Shown one piece after another: positions 1 to 8,606 of a DNA stretch of 64,000 nucleotides. The notes under the pieces were generated by a model. That model had not been told where the DNA came from, searched no databases, and saw only the letters and a program-made list of their open reading frames with translations. Source of the DNA: Planococcus antarcticus DSM 14505. Lineage in GTDB: Bacteria > Bacillota > Bacilli > Bacillales_A > Planococcaceae. Position numbers and translations under genes: made by a program. The stretch's first letter is position 1. The number at the start of each line of letters is the position of its first letter. The stretch is from positions 372,001 to 436,000 of the forward strand of contig NZ_CP016534.2 in assembly GCF_001687565.2 (NCBI RefSeq), given 5' to 3'.

Positions 1-2
1 CA

Positions 3-551
3 TTCAAGAAAGGCAAACCAAGTTTAACGGAACTGGCAGACTTGCTGGCAGATTATCCAGAAAGCGGAGCGATGATTGCCAATATCCGGAAAATGCAGGC
101 GCCGTCAAGTTTTGCAACAGGTCAATACAACTCAGTCCATGCATTTTATTTCATCAATCAGGAAAGGCAGCGGCAGCCGGTCAAATATCTTTGGGAACCG
201 GAAAGTGGAACGGAAACCTTATCGCTGCTAGATGCGATTGCCTTGCCAATCGGTTTTTTCGAAACAGATATGGAAGATCGTATTGCAAAAGGGCCAGTGA
301 TGTTCCGTTTAAATGTGATTTTAGGGCAGCCGGGAGATCCCACCGATGATCCGACAAAAGAGTGGCCGGAAAACCGGGAGAAGCTGACGCTTGGCTATTT
401 GACGATTACGGAAAAAGCACCGGAAGTAGAAAAAATCATGTTCGATCCGACTCTTGTAACAGAAGGCATCGAATGTTCAGAAGACCAAATCCTAAACTTT
501 CGGCACCATGCGTACAAAATCTCGCATGACCGTAGAATTTCGGAAATATAA
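3..551 (+). CDS. Catalase-family peroxidase, C-terminal part (5' end outside window)
   Basis: The reading frame is open from the first bases of the window, so the start lies upstream; about 182 residues are visible. The text resembles the C-terminal half of the small catalase-related (SrpA-type) haem peroxidases: a conserved FATGQYNSVHAF segment, then near the end an Arg-x-x-x-Tyr pattern (FRHHAY) followed by DRR, where catalases place the proximal haem-ligand tyrosine. The expected role is peroxide-dependent oxidation in the cytoplasm. The distal His and Asn would be encoded outside the window. It ends against a strong terminator shared with the convergent glutamate dehydrogenase gene. Family assignment is from remembered motifs. 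Confidence 0.8.
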   Translation, partial: FKKGKPSLTELADLLADYPESGAMIANIRKMQAPSSFATGQYNSVHAFYFINQERQRQPVKYLWEPESGTETLSLLDAIALPIGFFETDMEDRIAKGPVMFRLNVILGQPGDPTDDPTKEWPENREKLTLGYLTITEKAPEVEKIMFDPTLVTEGIECSEDQILNFRHHAYKISHDRRISEI

Positions 552-586
552 AAAAGCACAGCCCGTAAGTCGGGCTGTGCTTTTTG
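551..586. terminator. Bidirectional intrinsic terminator
   Basis: A perfect hairpin with arms AAAAAGCACAGCCCG and CGGGCTGTGCTTTTT separates the convergent catalase and glutamate dehydrogenase genes. It carries A and T runs on both sides, so it can serve both strands. Confidence 0.9.
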
Positions 587-590
587 CAGT

Positions 591-1964
591 TCAGTAGAGC
601 TTACCTTGCCGATAGAGCACAGTCGACAATCGCGTGACCGCATGGATAAAGCAGTTTTGACGAAGGGCAAATGGATCTCCATAGTATTGCGGTAATATCA
701 TGTCCATCGTTTCTTTCATTTTATCTATCAATAATCGATAGACTTCAGCTTCATCATAAAATTGAGTTTCACGACCTTGTAGCCATTCAAAGTAAGAGAC
801 AATGACCCCACCGGCATTTGCCAGGATATCAGGAATGATAACGACTCCTTGCTCACTCAAGTATTGGTCAGCTTCCGGTGCAGTCGGTGCGTTCGCCCCT
901 TCAATGATGATTCGCGCCTGGACATCTTTCATATTATCTTTTTGAATCTGGTTTTCTAGTGCTGCGAGAAGTAAGACGTCAACAGGCAAAGTGACGAGGC
1001 AATCGCGTTCTTTGATTTCAGCTTTGATGGTGGCACTTTGCAGTTGCTCTTCTGTTGAGGGCAAATCCCCGCGGTTTGTTTTGGTGAATTCAATCAATGC
1101 AGGGATATCTAATCCGTTTTCGTTGTATAAAGTTACGTTGCGATCACTAACAGCAATAATTTTATGGTTAATTAAATGACAATGATAGGCTTCAAGAGCT
1201 GCAACAGAGCCCACATTTCCGAAGCCTTGAACGGCCATCTTTAAAGGTCGGTTGTATAGCTCCAAAGTGGTTTTGGCAAAAAGATTGTCACTCTTGGTAA
1301 GCAGCTGTTTATTTGCTTTTACATAATCATGAAGCAAATAGCGGAAGGTAAAGTAAACGCCTTTTCCAGTTGCTTCCCGCCTTCCAAGAGAACCGCCGTT
1401 AACGACACTTTTACCTGTAAAGCTTCCCAAATAAGACGTGCCAGGATGGACCAGCTTGTATTCTGCCATCATCCAGTCCATTTCCCGTTCACCTGAACCC
1501 ATATCTGGTGCAGGAATGTCTTTGTCGGGACCGATGACATCCGCAAAATAACTAACATATTTTCTGGAAATGAGATTCAGTTCTTTTTCCGAATATTCGC
1601 GTGGGTTGATGACGATTCCACCTTTGCCTCCACCAAATGGAACTTTATGCAGGGCATTTTTTAAGGTCATCAAAAATGCCAGATTGATGACTTCTTCTTC
1701 ATTTACACTTTCGTGGAATCGAATTCCGCCTTTATAAGGTCCCATCGCATCGTTGTGCTGCGCACGATAAGATGGAATTCGCACCACGCTCCCATCATCC
1801 AGGGGAACTCTGAGAAAAGATTTATGTATTTTGTCGGGTGTGGAAAGAATGGCGCTCAGTGAAGCGAAAGCCTGTTTTCTGTTCGTCAAGTCTGGTAGGA
1901 ACAAATCATTTTCAAGCAATGCATCCAATGATTCCTGGATAATTTTTTTGGTTTCTGCCTGCAT
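591..1964 (-). CDS. Glutamate dehydrogenase (Glu/Leu/Phe/Val family)
   Basis: 457 residues. It should interconvert glutamate and 2-oxoglutarate plus ammonia with NAD(P). The N-terminal domain has PYKGGIR near residue 75-81 and the catalytic-lysine motif PFGGGKGG (Lys114), then PAPDMG near 151-156. The Rossmann domain has GFGNVGS near residue 247-253. The ATG follows a good GGAGGTG site. It is somewhat longer than the RocG/GudB enzymes of Bacillus (about 424 residues), mainly through an insertion around residues 220-240, so I give no symbol. A leucine or phenylalanine dehydrogenase is less likely given the length and the PYKGGIR region. It is monocistronic, convergent to the catalase gene. Confidence 0.85.
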   Translation of the reverse strand: MQAETKKIIQESLDALLENDLFLPDLTNRKQAFASLSAILSTPDKIHKSFLRVPLDDGSVVRIPSYRAQHNDAMGPYKGGIRFHESVNEEEVINLAFLMTLKNALHKVPFGGGKGGIVINPREYSEKELNLISRKYVSYFADVIGPDKDIPAPDMGSGEREMDWMMAEYKLVHPGTSYLGSFTGKSVVNGGSLGRREATGKGVYFTFRYLLHDYVKANKQLLTKSDNLFAKTTLELYNRPLKMAVQGFGNVGSVAALEAYHCHLINHKIIAVSDRNVTLYNENGLDIPALIEFTKTNRGDLPSTEEQLQSATIKAEIKERDCLVTLPVDVLLLAALENQIQKDNMKDVQARIIIEGANAPTAPEADQYLSEQGVVIIPDILANAGGVIVSYFEWLQGRETQFYDEAEVYRLLIDKMKETMDMILPQYYGDPFALRQNCFIHAVTRLSTVLYRQGKLY

Positions 1965-2030
1965 GTCTGGAACACCTCCAAGTTTACTGTCTAGTTATCC
2001 TATACCCCAACCTTCTCTATTTAACCAATA

Positions 2031-2068
2031 AGAAAAGCCGCTTTTGGAGGTGACTCCAAAAGTGGCTA
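2031..2068 (-). terminator. Terminator of the BCCT gene
   Basis: On the minus strand a hairpin AGCCACTTTTGGAG / CTCCAAAAGCGGCT with a short loop is followed by TTTTCTT, just after the BCCT stop codon. Confidence 0.8.
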
Positions 2069-2072
2069 CTGG

Positions 2073-3563
2073 TTATTTTTTATTTTGCATCAATTGCAAT
2101 TCGAGGTTCAAGGCCTTGAACAAAGCAAACATCATCAAGATGATGACAAAAGAGAAAGGCAATGCAGCAATGATGATGGTATTTTGCACCGCTGTCAAGC
2201 CGCCTACCGATAGCAAGATGGCAGCCACCATCGACTGGGCAATTCCCCAGAGAATTTTGATTTGATTGCTTGGCAACAATGAGCCATGCGTCGACTGCAT
2301 TCCTAATACAAAAGTGGCCGAGTCAGCTGAAGTGATAAAAAATGTACTAACAAGCATAATCGCGATGATCGACATGAGAAATCCGAGAGGCAGCTCGTTG
2401 AACATCGCAAATAAAGTCTGTTCAGTTGGAAAGGCTGTCAAATCAATTCCGCTTTTCTGGAAATTGATTGCCGTTGTGCCGAAAGTAGCGTACCAGATTC
2501 CGGCGAAAATGCTTGGTGCAAGAACGACACCGGCTAGAAATTCACGAATTGTCCGACCTTTGGAAACGCGGGCAATAAACATGCTGACAAACGGCGCCCA
2601 AGAAATCCACCAGGCCCAATAAAAGATTGTCCAGCTATCCAACCAACTACGGTTTTCCGCATTTAAAGGGGCAGATTTGAAACTCAAGCTTATGAGGTTT
2701 TGGATGTATTCCCCAAAGGTTTCAGTAAACATATTCAGAATTAAAAGAGTTGGACCTAAAACCAGTACCAGCATCAGTAAAATAACTGCCAAAATCATGT
2801 TGATATTGGACAAGTATTTAATTCCTTTGTTTAGCCCAGACCAGGCCGAAATGATGAACAGGATGGTTACAACGCCGATGATGATGATCTGCACCCAATA
2901 TTCCTGTGGCGCTCCGAATAAATAAGCGATGCCCCCGTTAATTTGAGCAGCGCCAAATCCGAGTGATGTTGCTACGCCGAATACTGTTGCAAAAACAGCG
3001 AGCACGTCAACAAGCGTTCCTAAAGGACCGTTCATCTTGTCTCCGAAAATTGGCTTCAATGTTGATGATATTAATGCAGGTTGACCTTTTCTGAATTGGA
3101 AAAATGCTAAAGACAGTGCGACCATTCCGTACATCGTCCAGATATGGATGCCCCAGTGGTAATAAGAGCGCTGCAAGGCTTCTTTGAACGCCGCGTCCGA
3201 TCCAAGTTCAGTTGTTGCTGTTTGAACAGCGAAATGAGATAGGGGCTCTGAAGCTCCATAAAAGACGAGACCAATTCCCATTCCCGCGGAAAACAGCATG
3301 GAAATCCAGCTAAACGTCGAGAACTCTGGACGATCCGAATCTTTGCCGAGACGGATTTTGCCGTAAGGACTGACCATTATGATGGCAACGCAAATCATTA
3401 GGATAGCCATGATCAATAGATAGTACCAGCCAAATGCAGTGTTGATATAGTTACGGATACTTCCAGTGGCAGATTCAAAGGTTTCAGGTGCGATAACACC
3501 GAAAGCGACAGTTAAAATGACCAGTGCAAACGTGATGTAAAAGACTTTCGAAGCTTTCTTCAT
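2073..3563 (-). CDS. BCCT-family glycine betaine/choline/carnitine transporter
   Basis: 496 residues, an integral membrane protein with about 12 hydrophobic helices. Family signatures are GMGIGLVFYGASEPLSHF in the first third and the Trp-rich WAWWISWAPF segment followed by ARVSKGRTIREF. It resembles OpuD-type secondary transporters that take up compatible solutes with Na+ or H+. I chose the ATG at 3563, which follows a GGGGG ribosome site; an earlier in-frame start would overlap the probable promoter -35 box. Substrate cannot be read from sequence. A degraded BCCT copy lies at about 40.1-40.56 kb. Confidence 0.88.
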   Translation of the reverse strand: MKKASKVFYITFALVILTVAFGVIAPETFESATGSIRNYINTAFGWYYLLIMAILMICVAIIMVSPYGKIRLGKDSDRPEFSTFSWISMLFSAGMGIGLVFYGASEPLSHFAVQTATTELGSDAAFKEALQRSYYHWGIHIWTMYGMVALSLAFFQFRKGQPALISSTLKPIFGDKMNGPLGTLVDVLAVFATVFGVATSLGFGAAQINGGIAYLFGAPQEYWVQIIIIGVVTILFIISAWSGLNKGIKYLSNINMILAVILLMLVLVLGPTLLILNMFTETFGEYIQNLISLSFKSAPLNAENRSWLDSWTIFYWAWWISWAPFVSMFIARVSKGRTIREFLAGVVLAPSIFAGIWYATFGTTAINFQKSGIDLTAFPTEQTLFAMFNELPLGFLMSIIAIMLVSTFFITSADSATFVLGMQSTHGSLLPSNQIKILWGIAQSMVAAILLSVGGLTAVQNTIIIAALPFSFVIILMMFALFKALNLELQLMQNKK

Positions 3564-3600
3564 AGTTCCCCCTGAAATGATTTTTTTAACATAGTTGCTA

Positions 3601-3629
3601 AGGTTACCTAAAAGCAGGCTCACCGTCAA
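3601..3629 (-). promoter_or_regulatory. Probable SigA promoter of the BCCT gene
   Basis: On the minus strand TTGACG and TAACCT are separated by 17 bp, placing the transcript start about 30 bp before the chosen BCCT start codon. Confidence 0.5.
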
Positions 3630-3653
3630 CTGGGGAACAGGTTCTGAAAGCTT

Positions 3654-4214
3654 TTAGCTATCCCATTCGTTCATTTGTTCTTCTTCTGTCACAACTCGAA
3701 GGTCATCACCGGTTATCGTAAGTACCTGATAGTCTGTGGTCTCTGCATAACGATCAGCTTCTTTTTTGATGAATTTGGGCGAGCCATCGGTTTCTTCGTC
3801 GTAGACTATTAAAATGCCGTCAGAGTTGCGCAGGAAAAATTTGTTTTTTTCGATAAACTGCCAAGGTGCTTCGTAGGGTTTGCTGGTCAAACTGCGGTGA
3901 AAGTCGGCTTTAGAGAGGATTATTCGGTACTGCTCTTGCTTTGTTTCATTCCATCTTTTTTCTTGTTCCAGAAAAGGTGTCAGCACGGCATACTTCAATT
4001 CCGGAAACTCTTCTCTCATATTTAACACCACTTCTGCAGCCCAGGTCTCAACTCCGAGTTGTCCGCTCAAGAGGATCCATTCCAGACCTTCGTCAAGCAA
4101 TGCCCGAAAACGGTTTTCCAGCGCTTTTTTAATAAAACGGATGCCCGGGTTCTTTTCATCGAATATCCCTAGTTCATGTTGCTTGTAGCCAGTGACCACC
4201 AATCGTTTCAACAA
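3654..4214 (-). CDS. ypsA: YpsA-like SLOG-family protein
   Basis: 186 residues from the chosen TTG start. The N-terminus RLVVTGYKQHELGIF and the inner LLSGQLGVETWAAEV match the YpsA/DUF1273 branch of the SLOG superfamily, Rossmann-like proteins predicted to bind nucleotide-derived ligands. In Firmicutes YpsA has been linked to cell-division control, but its biochemical activity is unsettled. Start choice: AAAGGAG lies 8 bp before TTG at 4214; a GTG at 4223 sits inside that site, and TTG at 4211 would give the family-typical MKRLVVTGYK. It is upstream of and codirectional with the BCCT gene, which has its own promoter. Confidence 0.85.
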   Translation of the reverse strand: MLKRLVVTGYKQHELGIFDEKNPGIRFIKKALENRFRALLDEGLEWILLSGQLGVETWAAEVVLNMREEFPELKYAVLTPFLEQEKRWNETKQEQYRIILSKADFHRSLTSKPYEAPWQFIEKNKFFLRNSDGILIVYDEETDGSPKFIKKEADRYAETTDYQVLTITGDDLRVVTEEEQMNEWDS

Positions 4215-4429
4215 TTTCTTCACTCCTTTGCGGGATTTGCAATCTTAGTCTACCGTAAAGGGGGATGGATTGAATACCCACATCTCCTACTTACATCGAT
4301 AAAAGAAACTAAGCAGGAAGTGATCGGGTATTCATCGGTGACTGAATTTTATCTGAATAATTAATTTTTTACACATGAATATGATAAGATCGGGACAGAT
4401 AGAAAAAGCGAGACAAAGGAGCGGGTAAA

Positions 4430-5380
4430 ATGGTCAGCTTGGATGACGTGAAAAAAGCGTATAGAGAAATCGGTGATACCATCCAAAAAACACCGATCTT
4501 AACTTCTTCACTTTTGAATGAGCGCTGTGGAATGCAGGTCTGCTTAAAAGCAGAGCATCTTCAAAAGACGGGTTCGTTCAAAATACGCGGAGCCACGAAT
4601 GCCGTAAAGCAAGCGGTGGCAGGAGGTGCACGTTTCATCACCGCAGCATCGTCGGGCAATCATGGGCAGGCCGTCGCCTATATTGCAAGTCAATTAGGAA
4701 TTCCAGCGATGATTGTCGTGCCGGAGGACGCCAATCGCGTGAAAGTCGAAGCGATTAAAGCCTACCAGGCCGAAGTCGAGTATTGCGGACTGACATCTGC
4801 TGAGCGGATACCGAGAGCTAAGCAATTGGCAGAAGACAACCACGGCGCCTATATTCCCCCGTACGATCATCCAGCTGTCATTGCTGGTCAAGGGACTATC
4901 GCAATCGAAATTTTGAAGCAGGTACCGGATGTTGATGTCATCGTTGTGCCGGTTGGTGGGGGCGGCCTAATCGGCGGAATTCTGTGCGCGGCAAAAGCTT
5001 TGAAGCCTGAAGTCCGGGTAATTGGTGTAGAGCCGGAGACCGCAAACGATACGTTCCTGTCACTTCAGAAAGGGGAAATCACGGCGATTTCTGGAACCAC
5101 GACCATTGCAGACGGACTGCGCACTTCGCAACCCGGTGATTTGACCTTTCCGATTTTGAGAGAGCATCTGGATGAATTGGTCCTGGTTTCTGAAGTAGAA
5201 ATAAAAGAAGCGTTTCAATTTCTGCTGGAACGTACCAAACAGCTGATAGAACCATCAGGTGCAACTGCCTTGGCTGCGGTGATGGCAGGTAAAGCCGGCA
5301 TGGCAGATGAAAAGGCTGCAGTCATTTTGTCAGGAGGCAATGTTGACCTGTACCAAATTCCACATTTTTTGACCAGCTGA
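4430..5380 (+). CDS. Threonine/serine dehydratase (PLP-dependent)
   Basis: 316 residues, fold-type II PLP enzyme. Lys51 in GSFKIRG should carry the cofactor, SSGNHGQA near residue 76-83 binds the substrate carboxylate, and VGGGGLIGG near residue 170 is the phosphate-binding glycine loop. The length shows the short catabolic form without a C-terminal regulatory ACT domain, so it is probably degradative (threonine to 2-oxobutyrate, serine to pyruvate) rather than biosynthetic IlvA. A serine racemase of the same fold cannot be excluded. The AAGGAG site precedes ATG well. Single gene. Confidence 0.87.
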   Translation: MVSLDDVKKAYREIGDTIQKTPILTSSLLNERCGMQVCLKAEHLQKTGSFKIRGATNAVKQAVAGGARFITAASSGNHGQAVAYIASQLGIPAMIVVPEDANRVKVEAIKAYQAEVEYCGLTSAERIPRAKQLAEDNHGAYIPPYDHPAVIAGQGTIAIEILKQVPDVDVIVVPVGGGGLIGGILCAAKALKPEVRVIGVEPETANDTFLSLQKGEITAISGTTTIADGLRTSQPGDLTFPILREHLDELVLVSEVEIKEAFQFLLERTKQLIEPSGATALAAVMAGKAGMADEKAAVILSGGNVDLYQIPHFLTS

Positions 5381-5477
5381 ATTGGAGGAGAAACTAGGAG
5401 GAGGAGCATTTTTTCCATTGCGGCTCTTCTTGCAATACAAAATTGAAAGCGGTAACATGAAATCCAAGTATTCTGAA

Positions 5478-5497
5478 CATACTAACTAGTTAGTATG
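5478..5497. promoter_or_regulatory. 20-bp perfect palindrome, probable TetR operator
   Basis: The sequence CATACTAACTAGTTAGTATG is a perfect 20-bp palindrome ending 30 bp before the SDR start codon and overlapping a possible -10 box (TATGAT, 5494-5499). A TetR-family gene is the second gene of the operon, so this is the natural candidate for its operator. Regulator-site pairing is inferred from position. Confidence 0.65.
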
Positions 5498-5527
5498 ATT
5501 TTTTATTATCAGTCAGGGGGATGGAAA

Positions 5528-6301
5528 ATGAACGTAATGGATTTATTCAAGCTGGATGGCAAGACGGCCATTATCACAGGAGGGGGCCGAGGTCTTGGTG
5601 CTATGATGGCAGAAGCTTTTGCTGAAGCAGGGGCGAACGTTGTCTTGTGTTCACGCAAAGTGGAGGCCTGTCAGGAGACGGCTGACAAACTCATGGAGAT
5701 GGGCGTTGGTACGCTTGCGTTGGCCTGCGACGTTACCAATCCGGAAGATGTAGAAAATGTCGTTCAACTAACGCTCGAGAAATTTGGTTCCATTGATATT
5801 CTGGTCAATAACTCAGGTGCAACATGGGGAGCGTCTGTTGTCGACATGCCATTGGATGCCTGGAAAAAAGTCATGGATGTAAATGTGACTGGCACTTTTT
5901 TAATGAGCCGTGAAGTAGGAAAGACGATGATCGAAAAAAGGAGCGGAAAAATCATCAACATCTCATCAGTTGCGGGACTCGGGGGGATCGATCCGACGCT
6001 AATGGATACGATTGGCTACAACACCAGCAAAGGCGCGGTCATCACTTTTACAAAAGACCTCGCTGCTAAATGGGGTCAGCATAACATCAACGTGAATGCC
6101 ATCGCTCCAGGATTCTTTCCGACTAAAATGTCGAAAGCGGTAATGGAGAAAGGGCAGGAAGGCTTGCTAGCCCGGACGCCTTTGAATCGTTTTGGGACAG
6201 AAGAGGATTTGAAAGGAACGGCGTTGTTTCTGGCATCCCAAGCGTCCGATTACATAACGGGTGATATCATTATCGTCGACGGTGGTATGCACGCTCTTTA
6301 A
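5528..6301 (+). CDS. SDR-family oxidoreductase
   Basis: 257 residues, classical short-chain dehydrogenase. The nucleotide-binding TGGGRGLG is near residues 17-24, NNSG near 95-98, Ser near 146-147 and the catalytic YNTSK at Tyr164/Lys168. The ATG at 5528 follows AGGGGGATGGAAA and is preferred over an upstream in-frame start. It is the first gene of a cluster continuing with TetR, thioesterase and acyl-CoA dehydrogenase genes, so a 3-hydroxyacyl or related substrate is plausible, but FabG-like and gluconate 5-dehydrogenase-like activities look alike at this level. Confidence 0.85.
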   Translation: MNVMDLFKLDGKTAIITGGGRGLGAMMAEAFAEAGANVVLCSRKVEACQETADKLMEMGVGTLALACDVTNPEDVENVVQLTLEKFGSIDILVNNSGATWGASVVDMPLDAWKKVMDVNVTGTFLMSREVGKTMIEKRSGKIINISSVAGLGGIDPTLMDTIGYNTSKGAVITFTKDLAAKWGQHNINVNAIAPGFFPTKMSKAVMEKGQEGLLARTPLNRFGTEEDLKGTALFLASQASDYITGDIIIVDGGMHAL

Positions 6302-6332
6302 ATTACCGAAAAACGAATGGCGGGGAATAATC

Positions 6333-6890
6333 ATGAAAGAGGACATCAAACAGCAAAGCATTCTTCTGTTTGAGAAAAAAGGCTTTAGTGAGACGTCTAT
6401 ACAAGACATTGTTGAAGCTTTAAATGTGACCAAAGGAACATTTTACTATTATTTTACCAGCAAAGAGCAGCTGCTGATGGACATTCACTTAGGCTATATC
6501 GATGATCTGCTGGAACGCCAGGAAATAATTCGGCAAAGCCAGCTCAACAACCGTGAAAAACTAGAGCAACTTATCGCATTATTGATTACGGATATTGCAA
6601 ATCACGGACCAAGTGGGAAAGTGTTCTTCAGGGAAATGCGGCATTTATGCGAAGAAAACGCGGTAGAAGTAAAAGGGAAACGTGAGAAATTCCGGAAAAA
6701 CCTTGAAAAGATTATAAGTAACGGTGTCGCTGAACATGAATTTCGACAAGGGCTTGAACCTGAGATGGTTGCTTTTGCTATTTTAGGCGTTACCAATTGG
6801 AGTTATCAATGGTTTAATCCAACAGGAGGAATATCAGCAGATCGGCTAGCTGGCATTTACAGTGATTTGATTTTGAATGGAATCGCTTAA
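6333..6890 (+). CDS. TetR-family transcriptional regulator
   Basis: 185 residues. The N-terminal helix-turn-helix is typical: a LLFEKKGFSETSIQDI helix region, then VTKGTFYYYFTSKEQLL at about residues 34-50. The rest is an all-helical ligand domain with no recognisable ligand. GGGGAAT precedes ATG. It is the second gene of the acyl-CoA operon, and a perfect 20-bp palindrome lies in front of the operon. I infer autorepression of the whole cluster, relieved by an acyl-CoA or other pathway intermediate, as known for FadR-type TetR proteins of Bacillus. Confidence 0.88.
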   Translation: MKEDIKQQSILLFEKKGFSETSIQDIVEALNVTKGTFYYYFTSKEQLLMDIHLGYIDDLLERQEIIRQSQLNNREKLEQLIALLITDIANHGPSGKVFFREMRHLCEENAVEVKGKREKFRKNLEKIISNGVAEHEFRQGLEPEMVAFAILGVTNWSYQWFNPTGGISADRLAGIYSDLILNGIA

Positions 6891-6913
6891 TGCGTAAAGG
6901 AGGGGAAATAGAG

Positions 6914-7336
6914 ATGGCTCATGAAATTCCAATAAAAGTGCGTTTTAGTGAAACTGATGCATTGGGACATATCAGCAATATCAGTTACTTCATTTACCTG
7001 GAAGAAGCGCGAACTGACTTTTTTGCAGAACTTGGTTTTGGACACGATATCAACAACTGGAAAATTATTTTAGCTTCAGCATCCTGTGATTTCATTAGTC
7101 AAGGCCACTACAATCAAAGACTGATGGTTCGAACAGAAGTCAGTAAAATTGGCAATTCAAGTTTTCAGGTTGTACATGAAATCAAAGGCCAGAAAAGCGG
7201 AGAGCTTATTGCAAAAGGGCAGGCAAGTGCCGTCCATTTCGATTTTAAAACCCAAAAAAGTGAAGCTTTGCCAGAGGCCAACCGAGAGCATCTAGAAAAG
7301 CATTTAATCAGGGAGGCAAGCCATTATGAAAACTAA
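6914..7336 (+). CDS. 4HBT-type acyl-CoA thioesterase
   Basis: 140 residues, hotdog fold. The N-terminal motif RFSETDALGHISNISYFIYLEEAR has the family's Asp and GH-x-x-N pattern, as in 4-hydroxybenzoyl-CoA thioesterase/YbgC-like proteins that hydrolyse acyl-CoA. The start at 6914 was chosen because AAAGGAGGGG ends about 8 bp before it; an earlier ATG at 6890 lies before this site. It overlaps the next gene by 11 bp, which implies translational coupling in the operon. Confidence 0.85.
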   Translation: MAHEIPIKVRFSETDALGHISNISYFIYLEEARTDFFAELGFGHDINNWKIILASASCDFISQGHYNQRLMVRTEVSKIGNSSFQVVHEIKGQKSGELIAKGQASAVHFDFKTQKSEALPEANREHLEKHLIREASHYEN

Positions 7337-8606
7337 AACGACGGCTTATAAAGGAGCAGCATTTCTTTACCAGCCATCCGAGCACTTTTTTTCCCCAGAA
7401 GATTTTACAGCGGAACATCAATTAATTGCTAAAACAGCTAAGCGCTTTCTGGAGAAGGAAGTTCGGCCCAACAATGAAGAAATTGAAAACCAAAACTTCG
7501 GGTTGGTCAAAGAGCTGTTTGGAAAAGCAGGAGAGTTGGGCTTGCTTGGACACAGTATTCCAGAAGTATACGGAGGTCTCGGTCTGGACAAAATCAGTAA
7601 AGGATTGGTCGGCGAGTCGCTCGGATCAGCTGGAGGTTACGGAGTGGCGCACTCCAATCATACATGCATTGCGACTTTGCCAATCACTTATTTCGGTACG
7701 CCTCAGCAAAAAGAGAAGTATTTGCCGAAATTGGCTTCCGGTGAATTTATCGGTGCTTATTGTCTGACAGAACCAGGGGCTGGATCAGACGCCCTTGCCG
7801 CCAAGACCACTGCCAAGCTGAACGAGAATGGCACTCATTACCTATTAAATGGAACGAAAATGTTCATTACCAATGCGGAGTTTTCAGATACCTTTATTGT
7901 TTATGCAAAAGTGGATGGCACTGCCTTTACTGCGTTTATCGTTGAGAAAGATCATCCTGGTCTATCGCTTGGACCCGAGGAACAGAAGATGGGCATCAAA
8001 GGTTCTTCTACGCGTGCAGTCATTTTCGAGGATTGTGAAGTACCGGTGGAAAATCTTCTTGGCGAAATCGGTAAAGGCCACGTCATTGCTTTGAATGTCT
8101 TGAATCTGGGCCGCTATAATTTGGGTTCTGCTTGCATGGGCGCAGCTAAGTATGGATTGGAGCTTTCGTTGAAATATACTAAAGAGCGTCACCAATTTGG
8201 CAAAGCGATTGCTGAATTTACAGCCACTCAGGAAAAATTGGCTGATATGGCATTGCGTATTTTTGCTTCCGAATCACTGCAATACCGAACTGCCGGATAT
8301 CTGGAGGATGCGCTTGGCGACCTTTATGAATCGGAAGATCATAGCAAGATAGCCAAACAGTTGATGGAATATGTGGTCGAATGTGCAGTTTGCAAAGTGC
8401 ATGGCTCGGAAACGCTCGACTTTGTAGCGGATGAAGCACTGCAATTGCACGGGGGATATGGCTTTATCAAAGAATATAAAGTAGAGCAAATGTATCGTGA
8501 CTCACGGATCAATCGGATTTTTGAAGGTACTAATGAAGTAAACCGTTTGCTGATACCTGGCAATTTGCTGAAACAGACAGCGAAAGGAAATGTGCCACTT
8601 TCGTAA
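7326..8606 (+). CDS. Acyl-CoA dehydrogenase, N-terminal and catalytic domains (ORF cut by in-frame TAA)
   Basis: 426 residues up to a TAA at 8604-8606. It holds the full three-domain acyl-CoA dehydrogenase core: the CLTEPGAGSD flavin/substrate motif, RHQFGKAIAEFTATQEKLADM, LHGGYGFIKEY and the FEGTNEV motif carrying the probable catalytic base Glu400. The frame continues without shift past the stop for another 161 codons with a helical domain. Together they make about 588 codons, the size of FadE/VLCAD-type enzymes (B. subtilis FadE is about 594). The protein as encoded would lack that C-terminal domain, which in VLCAD-type enzymes supports dimer or membrane contacts, so activity is uncertain. 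It overlaps the thioesterase gene. Confidence 0.85.
   Translation: MKTKTTAYKGAAFLYQPSEHFFSPEDFTAEHQLIAKTAKRFLEKEVRPNNEEIENQNFGLVKELFGKAGELGLLGHSIPEVYGGLGLDKISKGLVGESLGSAGGYGVAHSNHTCIATLPITYFGTPQQKEKYLPKLASGEFIGAYCLTEPGAGSDALAAKTTAKLNENGTHYLLNGTKMFITNAEFSDTFIVYAKVDGTAFTAFIVEKDHPGLSLGPEEQKMGIKGSSTRAVIFEDCEVPVENLLGEIGKGHVIALNVLNLGRYNLGSACMGAAKYGLELSLKYTKERHQFGKAIAEFTATQEKLADMALRIFASESLQYRTAGYLEDALGDLYESEDHSKIAKQLMEYVVECAVCKVHGSETLDFVADEALQLHGGYGFIKEYKVEQMYRDSRINRIFEGTNEVNRLLIPGNLLKQTAKGNVPLS

Noticed and set aside
591..1964. Leucine or phenylalanine dehydrogenase
   Set aside because: The length (457 residues) and the PYKGGIR and PFGGGKGG context are closer to glutamate dehydrogenase than to the shorter branched-chain or aromatic enzymes.
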